A stretch of 12,679 nucleotides of DNA. Source: an uncultured Methylophilus sp. (GTDB taxonomy: Bacteria; Pseudomonadota; Gammaproteobacteria; Burkholderiales; Methylophilaceae). Below the pieces are notes generated by a model. The model was not told the DNA's origin and ran no database searches. It saw only the letters and a list, made by a program, of their open reading frames with translations. This document shows positions 1 through 6,817 of the stretch, one piece after another. Location: positions 1 to 12,679 of the forward strand of contig CAKZJM010000062.1 in NCBI GenBank assembly GCA_936943315.1, written 5' to 3'. The translations under genes were made by a program, and so were the position numbers. The first letter of the stretch is position 1, and each line of letters begins with the position of its first letter.

Positions 1-894
1 CAGTCAACCGGACTGCCGGTGTGCGTGGGCATTGCCAGCAGCAAGACACTGGCAAAACTGGCCAACCACGTGGCCAAACAAACCCCTGCCCTTGAAGGCG
101 TCTGCAACTTTAACCGCATGAGCATGATTGAGGTCGATGAGGCCTTACGGGGGATTGCAGTCAGCAATGTCTGGGGCATAGGCCGAAACCTCACCAGGCA
201 TATGCATGAGGCCGGCATTCACACGGCGTATGACCTTAAGGTCAGCGATGCGGCCACCATGAGGCAAAAATTTAGCGTAGTGATGGAGAAAACCGTGCGC
301 GAGCTCAATGGCACGGCTTGTCTGGAACTGGAGCAGATACGCGGCCCGCAACGGCAAATCCTGAGTACGCGCAGTTTTGGCCATACCGTGCGCGACCTGC
401 AAAGCCTGGAAGAAGCCGTCACACTGTATACAACACGCGCCGGTGAAAAACTACGACACCGCCAGCTATATGCTGGCAGTATCTATGTTTATATCCGCAC
501 CAGTCCCTTTCGCGACCTCAGCCATCAATATGACAACAGCCTGCGGCTACCGCTGCATGTCCCCACCAACAGCACCTTGCACCTGGTGCAGGCTGCACTC
601 ATTGCGCTCAGAAAGATTTATCGTCCGGGATACGACTATATCAAGGCAGGCGTGTCACTGGGTGAGCTGGTGACCGCTGAAGCACAGCAACAGGACATGT
701 TTCAGTCGGCGGCTGGCCAGCAAAAATCAGAACGGCTGATGCATGCCCTGGATAGCATCAACCAAAAAATGGGCAGGGCCACCCTCAAGCTGGCCAGTGA
801 AGGCGTGCAGCCCAACCAGGCCTGGCGCATGAAACAGGCGTTGAAAAGCCCGGCCTACACCACCTGCTGGAATGACTTATTAAAAGTGAATTAA
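1..894 (+). CDS. umuC: UmuC, Y-family translesion DNA polymerase V catalytic subunit (5' truncated by window edge)
   Basis: The reading frame is open from base 1 and ends with TAA at 892-894, giving 297 residues; the N-terminal palm with most catalytic carboxylates lies outside the window. The visible part starts in the palm (GIASSKTLAKLAN, typical of Y-family polymerases) and continues with the thumb helix-hairpin region (VWGIGRNL). The little-finger domain follows (RQILSTRSFG, then a beta-rich stretch with VYIRTSPF). It ends in the DUF4113-type tail seen in UmuC (ALDSINQKMGRATLKLASEG and SPAYTTCWNDLL near the stop). UmuC with cleaved UmuD makes the error-prone SOS polymerase; umuD would be expected upstream but is not visible. 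The gene is convergent with the response regulator, only 18 bases separate the two stops, and I see no terminator hairpin there. A GTG at base 19 is an internal Val codon, not the start. Confidence 0.93.
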   Translation, partial: QSTGLPVCVGIASSKTLAKLANHVAKQTPALEGVCNFNRMSMIEVDEALRGIAVSNVWGIGRNLTRHMHEAGIHTAYDLKVSDAATMRQKFSVVMEKTVRELNGTACLELEQIRGPQRQILSTRSFGHTVRDLQSLEEAVTLYTTRAGEKLRHRQLYAGSIYVYIRTSPFRDLSHQYDNSLRLPLHVPTNSTLHLVQAALIALRKIYRPGYDYIKAGVSLGELVTAEAQQQDMFQSAAGQQKSERLMHALDSINQKMGRATLKLASEGVQPNQAWRMKQALKSPAYTTCWNDLLKVN

Positions 895-912
895 ACCACT
901 GCGCTGAGCGGA

Positions 913-1551
913 CTATTCGGTGTCGATCAAACCATGCTTCATCGCCAACCTAACCATTTCAACCGGGCTGTTCACTGAAAGCTTCTGCTTGATCAGCGTG
1001 TAGTAGTTGGCCACCGTTTTCTGGCTGATTTTAAGCATCTCGGCCACATCTTCGACCCGTTTGCCCTCGGCCAACAGCCTGAACACTTCAAACTCACGCG
1101 AGGTCAGCTGTTGCAAGGGGTTACTTTCGCCAATCAGCGTTTGCAACGCCACTTTCTGCGCCACGTCCTGGCTCAGGAAAGTGCGGCCTTTGGCGACATC
1201 CAGCACGGCTTGCACCAGATCATCAGCCACACCGGTTTTAGTCACATAGCCTTTGACACCCGTTTTAAGTGCCTGCGCCGCAAATGACACCGCTTCATGC
1301 ATGGAGAAAATCACAATTTTTGCCTGCGGATAGCGTTGCAAAATCCGTTTGGCCGCCTCCAGGCCACCCATGCCCGGCATGGAGATATCCATGAGCACCA
1401 CATCTGGCAACACTTCGCCATAGAGCTGATAGGCCATCTCGCCGGTATCGGCTTCAGCTGCGATTTCTATAGATTTATGGCTTTCGAGCAAGCGGCGCAA
1501 CCCTGAGCGCACCACGGTGTGGTCATCGACTAATACAACTTTGACTATCAT
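913..1551 (-). CDS. mxaX: NarL/FixJ-type response regulator, MxaX/MoxX-like
   Basis: A 212-residue two-domain transcription regulator. The receiver domain (about 1-120) has the acidic pair D9/D10, phospho-acceptor D55 (VLMDISMPGMGG), S83 and K105, so all phosphorylation residues are present. A LuxR/GerE-type helix-turn-helix follows at about 147-207 (LTSREFEVFRLLAEGK, then ISQKTVANYYTLIKQKL). Its ATG overlaps the TGA of the kinase gene as ATGA (1548-1551), showing translational coupling and a cognate pair. The partner kinase is MoxY-like and the pair sits beside the mxa cluster. The likely role is therefore activation of methanol dehydrogenase genes in response to methanol or its oxidation, as for moxX in Paracoccus denitrificans. 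That role comes from context and family, and the DNA targets are unknown. The gene ends with TAG only 18 bases from the convergent umuC stop. Confidence 0.88.
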   Translation of the reverse strand: MIVKVVLVDDHTVVRSGLRRLLESHKSIEIAAEADTGEMAYQLYGEVLPDVVLMDISMPGMGGLEAAKRILQRYPQAKIVIFSMHEAVSFAAQALKTGVKGYVTKTGVADDLVQAVLDVAKGRTFLSQDVAQKVALQTLIGESNPLQQLTSREFEVFRLLAEGKRVEDVAEMLKISQKTVANYYTLIKQKLSVNSPVEMVRLAMKHGLIDTE

Positions 1552-2924
1552 GGCGCAGTATCCTGAAATTTTCCTGTATTTTGAAAGTGCACTTCTATGC
1601 GCGTGCCCTGGCCGGGGGCGCTAGTAATATTCATAGAGCCCATCAGGCCTTCCACGCGCTCTTGCATGCCGGCCAAGCCATAGCCGCGGCTGGGCACGGC
1701 CATGTCAAACCCGCGGCCATCATCTTCAACCAGCAGGAACAACCCGCCTGCCTTGTCGCTCACCTCTATGGTCACGCGGTTGGCCGCGGCATGCTTGCTG
1801 ATATTAGTAAGGCACTCCTGCAAGATGCGGTATACCGTCACTGCCACCGATTCTTCCGGCTGCGTCAGGTGGTTGGAGATATGGTTCACCACCATGATGC
1901 TGCGGTTTCTATCATGCCAATGGTGAATCAGCTCAGCCAACGCCAGACTCAGGCCCAGTTCATCTAGCACGCGTGGCCGCAGACGGGCGAGCAAATCCTG
2001 AATGGTAAACATCATCTGGCGGGTAATCTGCGCAATCGCCTTGGCGCTTTCACGCGCCACGGTCAGCTTTTTGGCCGCCACCATGGCGCTGGCGTCGATA
2101 TGCACAGCCGTCAGGTACTGGCCGATTTCATCATGCAGGTCACGCGCCAGCTTTTTGCGCTCTTCTTCCTGCAAATGAATAATCTGCTGCGTGAGCCTAT
2201 GGTTATTGCGTATGCTTTGTTCCAGCGTACTCGCCATCTTGTTAAATTTGTCGCTGATCTCGCTGAGCTCCACTTGCCCAAAACCAGGTAAGCGGCTTTG
2301 GTATTCGCCATGCTCAATCTGGTTTAAGCCGTGAATAATCTGCTTCACAGGCTTAAACGTCGCCCGCACTGTCCAATACACAAACAGCAAGACACTCAGG
2401 CCAAACAAACCCACAATCGCCAGCAAGCCGTAGGTATCATCCCAAATCTCGCGCAATTCAAAACTGGGGTCAGGCGTGATCACCAGCTCACCAATCATGC
2501 GCCCATTGAGGATAATATTCTTGCGTTTGGGCTCATTGAGCACACTGGAAATATCCAGCAACCTGACAAACCAGCTCGGCGGATCCTCACCTGCATGCTC
2601 CACTTGCGTCGAGCGGTTAGACGCACGCAGATGCCCATTCGCATCAAAAAAATCTACCTTAAGGTGGCGGATATTGGTCAGCTCTTCGAGCCTGAAGATA
2701 TCGATATTGCCTTCTCCGCTGCGGTTCAACCAACCAAAGTCAGTCATGTAATGCGCGATTTCCGCATCCAGCAAATGCATCACCAGATTGGTGGTCGAGT
2801 CCACTTCTGCCAGCACGTCTTCGCGGGCATTTTTAATCACCGAAACGGCCCACGTGAGCAATAACCCGAGCAATAACATGGTAATGATCAGGTTAAGTTT
2901 GAATTGAAGGCTGAAAGATTTCAT
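1548..2924 (-). CDS. mxaY: Membrane sensor histidine kinase with LapD/MoxY-type periplasmic domain, MxaY-like
   Basis: A 458-residue inner-membrane kinase. TM1 lies at about 11-30 and TM2 at about 167-187, with a periplasmic domain of about 135 residues between them. That domain shows LapD/MoxY_N hallmarks: DVLAEVDSTTNLV near its start, HLKVDFFDANGHL, PSWFVRLL, and an ITPDPSFELREIWDD end. A HAMP linker follows (about 188-240), then a HisKA_3 phosphotransfer helix with H264 in ARDLHDEIGQ. The HATPase domain has N374 (LTNISKH), DDGRG at 401-405 and GLAGM at 416-420; all look functional. Autophosphorylation should occur at H264, with transfer to D55 of the overlapping regulator. Two adjacent ATGs (2927 and 2924) are possible starts. 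I chose 2924 because GGAG lies one base from the first ATG but four bases from the second. In Paracoccus, MoxY belongs to the system controlling methanol oxidation; that function here is inferred. Confidence 0.9.
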   Translation of the reverse strand: MKSFSLQFKLNLIITMLLLGLLLTWAVSVIKNAREDVLAEVDSTTNLVMHLLDAEIAHYMTDFGWLNRSGEGNIDIFRLEELTNIRHLKVDFFDANGHLRASNRSTQVEHAGEDPPSWFVRLLDISSVLNEPKRKNIILNGRMIGELVITPDPSFELREIWDDTYGLLAIVGLFGLSVLLFVYWTVRATFKPVKQIIHGLNQIEHGEYQSRLPGFGQVELSEISDKFNKMASTLEQSIRNNHRLTQQIIHLQEEERKKLARDLHDEIGQYLTAVHIDASAMVAAKKLTVARESAKAIAQITRQMMFTIQDLLARLRPRVLDELGLSLALAELIHHWHDRNRSIMVVNHISNHLTQPEESVAVTVYRILQECLTNISKHAAANRVTIEVSDKAGGLFLLVEDDGRGFDMAVPSRGYGLAGMQERVEGLMGSMNITSAPGQGTRIEVHFQNTGKFQDTAP

Positions 2925-2965
2925 CATGCTCCGGGGATTTTAAAGAGTATTCAGTAAAAACATTC

Positions 2966-2978
2966 GGGAATTTTTCCC
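2966..2978. promoter_or_regulatory. Palindrome GGGAATTTTTCCC in the mxaY leader
   Basis: There are perfect 5-base arms (GGGAA / TTCCC) around TTT, about 40 bases upstream of the kinase start. On the minus strand it is flanked on both sides by GAAT. It lies downstream of the candidate -10 at 3013-3018, so it would fall in the transcript leader or serve as an operator near a second start. No binding protein is known from the sequence; autoregulation by the response regulator is only a guess. Confidence 0.3.
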
Positions 2979-3012
2979 TATTCAACAGCTTGCATATCGA
3001 GAGGACTGATGC

Positions 3013-3018
3013 ATTATA
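3013..3018 (-). promoter_or_regulatory. Candidate -10 box (TATAAT) for mxaYX
   Basis: The minus strand reads TATAAT exactly, in the 196-base spacer between the propeller gene and the kinase gene. There is no good -35: the best is TTCCTA about 19 bases upstream, 3 of 6 matches. A consensus -10 with a poor -35 would suit an activated or weak sigma70 promoter. It would leave a leader of about 80 bases before the kinase start. A single exact hexamer could be chance, so this is tentative. Confidence 0.35.
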
Positions 3019-3123
3019 AGGGCGGGCACAGCGAAGATAGGAAATTTGCTGACGAATATACCCTCAGCGATTGATAGCCAATGGCAGGGAGAACGGAGGT
3101 CCCGGCCACTGGCGAGAGAAGTT

Positions 3124-4104
3124 CTAATGAATAACGACGCCCCAAGGCAAGTTACCCACAGCAATATCCTTGAGTTTGGTGTTAGTTTGCGTATCAATCA
3201 CCGAGACGTTATTACTACGTCCATTGGCGACATACAGTTTTTTACCATCTGGTGTCAGTGCCATGTTCCACGGGCGTTGGCCGACAGGAATCGTTGCAAC
3301 GATTTGGCGAGTAGCGGTATCAATCACGCTGATATTGTGGTCACCACCATTGCTGACGTAAATACGGCTGCCGTCAGCATTTACTTTCACCCCATTCGAG
3401 CGCAAGCCGACCTTGATATTGGCTTGCACTTTCCAGTCAGCCGTGGACACAATCTCCAGCAGGTTGGCGGCTTCGTTGGCGACGTAGGCCCATTTGCCAT
3501 CGGGGCTGAAACCGACGCCGCGCGGATGTTTGGTGGCTGGGATCAGGTATTCCGACTTCAGTGAGCGCAGGTTGATGGCGTCGACATTGTTGCTCTCTTC
3601 GTTGCTGGCGAGCAGCCATTGCTGGTCGGGTGAAAACACGCAGTGCTCAGGATTTTTGCCTTGGGTAGCTATGGTGTGTTTGACTTTGTTGGCTTGTAAA
3701 TCCACCAGTGCCACCGCGTTTTCTTCCTCTAGGCAGGCGGCCAAGAGCTTGCCATCGGGCGAGATATCAATGCCTTCCGGCTCGTCGCCGACTTTAATTA
3801 AAGCAGTCTGTTTTGCTTGCTGGGTATTGATCACGGCTACCGCATTCTTATCACGCACCACCACATATACATTCTGATTAGCAGGATGGATGGCGGCAGC
3901 CTGCACTTTTTTGCCAAGTCTGCCTTTTTTGGGCAGCGTGCTGATGACTTCGTCGGTGCTGGTATCAATCACCGAAACCGTGCCATCTTTTTCATTGGGC
4001 ACATAGGCATAAGGTTGGGCAAACAAGGGTGAACAGAAGCTGGCCAGAACCCCGGCAATGAGTAGAACAACAGAAGTGAATCGGTGTGGCAGTGTTTTTT
4101 GCAT
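3124..4104 (-). CDS. Secreted seven-bladed YVTN beta-propeller protein (downstream copy)
   Basis: A 326-residue exported protein. The start at 4104 has a clear AAGGA six bases upstream and begins a signal peptide: MQKTLPHR, a hydrophobic core, then a likely cleavage at FAQ before PYAYVPN. The rest is a beta-propeller with about seven repeats of the pattern YVxN-(8)-VSVIDTxTxxVxxxIxVGxxPxGxxxSPDG. Good examples are YVPNEKDGTVSVIDTST near the N-terminus and YVANGRSNNVSVIDTQT near the C-terminus. The fold is that of the YVTN family, which includes propellers encoded near PQQ-dependent alcohol dehydrogenases (TIGR03866 type). No catalytic or haem motif is present, so a binding or scaffolding role in the periplasm is more likely than an enzymatic one. 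It lies between the mxa accessory genes and mxaYX on the same strand. A terminator-like hairpin stands just before its ribosome site. Confidence 0.85.
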   Translation of the reverse strand: MQKTLPHRFTSVVLLIAGVLASFCSPLFAQPYAYVPNEKDGTVSVIDTSTDEVISTLPKKGRLGKKVQAAAIHPANQNVYVVVRDKNAVAVINTQQAKQTALIKVGDEPEGIDISPDGKLLAACLEEENAVALVDLQANKVKHTIATQGKNPEHCVFSPDQQWLLASNEESNNVDAINLRSLKSEYLIPATKHPRGVGFSPDGKWAYVANEAANLLEIVSTADWKVQANIKVGLRSNGVKVNADGSRIYVSNGGDHNISVIDTATRQIVATIPVGQRPWNMALTPDGKKLYVANGRSNNVSVIDTQTNTKLKDIAVGNLPWGVVIH

Positions 4105-4116
4105 AGAGTGTCCTTG

Positions 4117-4149
4117 AAAAAAATCGGCCAGTTGCTGCAACAACTGGCC
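4117..4149 (-). terminator. Intrinsic terminator or attenuator in the leader of the downstream propeller gene
   Basis: On the minus strand there is a perfect 9-bp stem (GGCCAGTTG at 4149-4141, CAACTGGCC at 4134-4126) with a 6-base loop. After GA it is followed by seven T residues (4123-4117). This is a standard rho-independent terminator. The run of T ends one base before the AAGGA ribosome site at 4115-4111. No promoter fits between it and the gene, so any transcript reaching the gene must pass through it. On the plus strand the same hairpin has no T run. Confidence 0.85.
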
Positions 4150-4220
4150 CGTACATGGAGATATACTTTATGCAAAATCAATTAAATATACATTTAAATG
4201 ATGTCTGCATCTTAAAGTGT

Positions 4221-4254
4221 TCGGGCATGCTGCCAATAGCGGCATGCTTCCCGA
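4221..4254. repeat. Imperfect inverted repeat around duplicated GCATGC
   Basis: The arms GCATGCTGC (4225-4233) and GCGGCATGC (4239-4247) pair with one mismatch or G-U wobble around CAATA. Outer TCGG/CCGA arms (4221-4224 and 4251-4254) add four pairs across a 3-base bulge. It starts about 55 bases after the stop of the upstream propeller gene. Neither strand has a T run next to it, so it may be a 3'-end stabilising hairpin of that transcript rather than an intrinsic terminator. Confidence 0.5.
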
Positions 4255-4309
4255 TTTGTCCGGGATAAATTCCTTTTTCTTATTCAATGAGCCCGTCTAA
4301 TCAGCATGG

Positions 4310-5260
4310 TTAGTTGACATGCCCAATAAACTGCCCAAAGGCTCGGGGTTGTGCGCCTACCTCAATCACTGCCCCCAAAGCAGGTGTTTCAGCCTCAATC
4401 ACAGCCAATACGTTATCCATCCAGCTGGCGACCAGCACCTCATGGTGCACCGAGTCATACGTAATACCCTCTGGCGTCCCCGGTACACGAATCTTGCTGA
4501 TCGTCTTGCGACTCACGAGGTCAATCACACTCACACTGTCTTCACCAGTATTCGTGACGAACAAGCGCTTACCCAGAGCATCCGTCGTGGCACAATAAGG
4601 ATGCTCGCCCACCGGCAGCGTCGCTTCGACCTTGTCAGTGTGTGTATCCACCAGGCTGATGGTGTTTGAATACACATTGACCACAAACAACCAGTGCCCG
4701 TCCGGGCTTAAGCTCAGCCCAAACGGATGCTGCCCAACCTTGATGCGCTGCCGCTCTCTATTGGACGCGGTATCAATCACACTGACATCGTTGCTATCGC
4801 GATTAGCCACATATAACGTGGCTCCATCCTGACTCCGCTGCAATCCACCTGGCGCCAGCCCGACTTGCACTTGTGCAAGCACCCGGCCGTCGTGGGCGGC
4901 AATCACCATCACCGTCTGGTGATACCAGTCAGCCACATAAATTTGGTCACCTGTTTTGCTCACCGCAATGCCGACAGGCGCAATCGGCAAGTCAAACGTC
5001 TGCGTCACCTGCTGGCGCTGCATCTCTATCACCGATAGCGAGCGCCCTTCTACATTGCTCACATATACTTTTTGATGGTGCTGATCGACGGCCACGCCCA
5101 CCGGTGCCTTACCTACCTGAATACGCTTCACCACTTGCTTCAGTTGCAGATCAACCACTGAAACGGTGTGATCGCCCTGGTTGGTGACATAGGCATAGTC
5201 TGCGGCCTGCACACATAGAGCCAGGCCCAAGCCTAACCAGCTGCATAATGTTTTAATCAT
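4310..5260 (-). CDS. Secreted seven-bladed YVTN beta-propeller protein (upstream copy)
   Basis: A 316-residue exported protein. The ATG at 5260 starts a signal peptide (MIKTLCSWLGLGLALCVQA, cleavage probably before ADYAYVTN). A GTG six codons upstream is possible but would add Arg-rich residues ahead of the signal. Seven propeller repeats follow, with blade strands YVTN, YVSN, YVAD, YVAN, FVVN, FVTN and a divergent VLVAS, alternating with SVIDxxSxxxxxxIxVGxxPxG turns. It is clearly a relative of the neighbouring propeller but diverged, so the duplication is old or the two were recruited separately. It lacks enzyme signatures such as the PQQ-binding residues of dehydrogenase propellers. The likely location is the periplasm, and the partner is unknown. 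It follows the thioredoxin gene after 149 bases on the same strand. I could not identify its own promoter with confidence. Confidence 0.85.
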   Translation of the reverse strand: MIKTLCSWLGLGLALCVQAADYAYVTNQGDHTVSVVDLQLKQVVKRIQVGKAPVGVAVDQHHQKVYVSNVEGRSLSVIEMQRQQVTQTFDLPIAPVGIAVSKTGDQIYVADWYHQTVMVIAAHDGRVLAQVQVGLAPGGLQRSQDGATLYVANRDSNDVSVIDTASNRERQRIKVGQHPFGLSLSPDGHWLFVVNVYSNTISLVDTHTDKVEATLPVGEHPYCATTDALGKRLFVTNTGEDSVSVIDLVSRKTISKIRVPGTPEGITYDSVHHEVLVASWMDNVLAVIEAETPALGAVIEVGAQPRAFGQFIGHVN

Positions 5261-5409
5261 TGGAATACGCCTTGGCACGCCATAGCGCTTTTATGGCAAC
5301 CATGATGCACCGGCCTTTGGGAAAATGATTGAGAGGCTCTCCCGCAAGCAGTCAGGAATTTTTCACCCCTGCTTCGGGCAGGATTCAGCGTCAAGAAGCG
5401 TTTTAAGCC

Positions 5410-5796
5410 TCAGGCAGCAGCGGAAGACTGCTCAAAGTGGGCGTGGATGGGGGTCATATCCAGTGCCTGCCACATCTGGAGATGATGTTGCAACTCGTGG
5501 GCATGCATGGCGCCTGTGACCATATCAATGACCACACGGTCACGCACTACCATCAAGGCAGGCACTTGTTTTACCTGAAAGTTAGCTGCCAGGTCTGCGG
5601 CGATATCAATATCCACACTGGCAAACAAGCGGTCTGGATGCTGCTCTGCCATGGCGGCAAACACAGGATAAAACACCTGGCAAGGCTCACACCATGTGGC
5701 GGTGAACAGCAAGATGACAAACGGGTGGGAGGCGACCTGCTGGTTGAACTGCTGCTGGCTTTCTATGGAGACCGGTAGCGTAGGATGAATATGCAT
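5410..5796 (-). CDS. Thioredoxin-like protein with WCEPC active site
   Basis: A 128-residue thioredoxin fold without signal peptide or membrane segment, so probably cytoplasmic. The active site is W35-C36-E37-P38-C39, where Glu replaces the Gly of classical WCGPC, and a cis-Pro follows at P79 (QVPAL). The buried Asp of thioredoxin (D26 in E. coli) is replaced by Leu in VILLFTATWC, which should change thiol acidity and may reduce reductase activity. A C-terminal extension of about 20 residues is rich in His and Ala. The ribosome site AAGGAG lies six bases before the ATG, and only three bases separate it from the preceding stop, so it is in one operon with mxaD and the small secreted gene. A role in redox handling or chaperoning of Mxa assembly components is possible, but position is the only evidence. 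Confidence 0.85.
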   Translation of the reverse strand: MHIHPTLPVSIESQQQFNQQVASHPFVILLFTATWCEPCQVFYPVFAAMAEQHPDRLFASVDIDIAADLAANFQVKQVPALMVVRDRVVIDMVTGAMHAHELQHHLQMWQALDMTPIHAHFEQSSAAA

Positions 5797-5799
5797 GAA

Positions 5800-6171
5800 C
5801 TACTCCTTGCGATAGGGCGCCCCTGCCAGCGGCAGGCGCTCGATGTTACTTAATGTCCAGTATTGGGGACCGGCAATACTCTGCGAACAACCGAGTTCTT
5901 TCTCAGGAGTCTCGGCAGTCAAAACATGTTTGGTGTGATCTGCGGTTTGCACCTGCATAAACCAGCGGTCTACCCACACTTCGACGGGCCCCTCCTGCAT
6001 AGGCATGGCGGATTCGGCCAATTGTAATGACACCATTTGTCCGCCATGTGCCAGGCAAAGTGAGTCATCTGTTTCTATCAACCTGACCAATGGCTCTTCT
6101 GGCTCTTCTGCCACTTCTGCATGACAAGATTGCGCAGCTAACAATAACAGCAGTAAAACACTCACTCGCAT
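5800..6171 (-). CDS. Small secreted protein of unknown function, in the mxaE position
   Basis: A 123-residue protein with an N-terminal signal peptide (MRVS, then a run of Leu, cleavage likely after SCHA at residue 18). The Cys at 16 lies inside the signal, and the preceding residues do not match a lipobox, so a lipoprotein is unlikely. The mature part is acidic at its start (VAEEPEEP) and contains only two cysteines, C39 and C95, which could form one disulfide. I do not recognise a domain. It begins nine bases after the mxaD stop with AAAGGA upstream and ends three bases before the thioredoxin start, so the three genes should be co-translated from one message. In Methylobacterium the gene after mxaD is called mxaE. 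Whether this is a homologue cannot be decided here. Confidence 0.8.
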   Translation of the reverse strand: MRVSVLLLLLLAAQSCHAEVAEEPEEPLVRLIETDDSLCLAHGGQMVSLQLAESAMPMQEGPVEVWVDRWFMQVQTADHTKHVLTAETPEKELGCSQSIAGPQYWTLSNIERLPLAGAPYRKE

Positions 6172-6180
6172 AGCGATCCT

Positions 6181-6777
6181 TTAGGCACACACAGACAGTC
6201 CTAAACCTTTAAAGACGGGGCGCATGGCAACGCACACCTTTTGACGCCAGCCCGTTCTGCTGGCTGCGGCGGCGTTGCGGCCCTCTTTAAGCCCTTGCAA
6301 GCCCTCTTTAACGAAGCTATCCACGGCGTTTTTGGCAGACTCATCATCCTGGCCAGCGGGTGGTTCATTACCGGTAAAGGCGCGGTAATAACGCGCCGTC
6401 CACACCACTTTGGCGTTGCTGCCATCGGCGGACACCTTGATTTTGCCATTGAGCGAGCTCACCGGCAGCGCTTCGAGATCAATATCGCCGGACAAGCGGT
6501 AAGCCACCGTCATCTCTGCCGCCGAGACCTCATCTATTTCCTGCAACAATTGCTTGCCGTTTTTAAGTGTGATTTTCTGCTGTTTGTCATTCACCGCCTC
6601 GCAAGCCGTCACTTGCGGATGCCATTGCGCCAGCCCACATGGTGCGCTGATACGTTTCCACACCGCATCGGCTGAGGCGCCTACCTGGATGGACTCATCG
6701 GTTTTTTGCGGTGTCGGGCCATGCGCCCACACATTCGCACTCAACAATAATCCCGCCAGTAATAAAGACCACTTCAT
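6181..6777 (-). CDS. mxaD: MxaD, periplasmic SRPBCC-fold methanol oxidation protein
   Basis: A 198-residue exported protein. The start at 6777 is set by AAGGAG just upstream and by the signal peptide MKWSLLLAGLLLSANVWA; a longer frame back to 6897 overlaps mxaL and is not credible. The mature protein has the SRPBCC/polyketide-cyclase-like pattern seen in MxaD: VGASADAVWKRISAPCGLAQWHPQV, followed by a beta-rich region and a closing helix (SAKNAVDSFVKEGLQGLK). MxaD is reported to help the methanol dehydrogenase to cytochrome cL interaction in Methylobacterium extorquens. Here the closing helix is followed by about 30 extra residues that are basic and carry two Cys (C182 and C197), besides C47 and C59. 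The gene follows mxaL after 40 bases and heads a tightly spaced group with the small secreted protein and the thioredoxin. Confidence 0.88.
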   Translation of the reverse strand: MKWSLLLAGLLLSANVWAHGPTPQKTDESIQVGASADAVWKRISAPCGLAQWHPQVTACEAVNDKQQKITLKNGKQLLQEIDEVSAAEMTVAYRLSGDIDLEALPVSSLNGKIKVSADGSNAKVVWTARYYRAFTGNEPPAGQDDESAKNAVDSFVKEGLQGLKEGRNAAAASRTGWRQKVCVAMRPVFKGLGLSVCA

Positions 6778-6817
6778 GTTTACTCCTTCTCGATAAAATC
6801 TATAGTGCGTGCCCGGC

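Noticed and set aside
895..912. Bidirectional terminator between the convergent umuC and regulator genes
   Set aside because: Only 18 bases separate the stops and no inverted repeat with a T run is visible.
2331..2864. Plus-strand open frame of 177 codons
   Set aside because: Antisense to the periplasmic and membrane part of the histidine kinase; no ribosome site or domain supports it.
3046..3564. Plus-strand open frame of 172 codons
   Set aside because: Mostly antisense to the propeller gene; open because repeated blades give a periodic antisense frame.
4105..4181. Possible leader peptide in front of the attenuator hairpin
   Set aside because: The open frame begins with TTG, has no ribosome site and runs through the hairpin into the propeller gene, so it does not look like a leader peptide with control codons.
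5368..5382. Hairpin CCTGC-TTCGG-GCAGG after the thioredoxin gene as operon terminator
   Set aside because: Only five base pairs and no T run on the coding strand; not enough to call a terminator.
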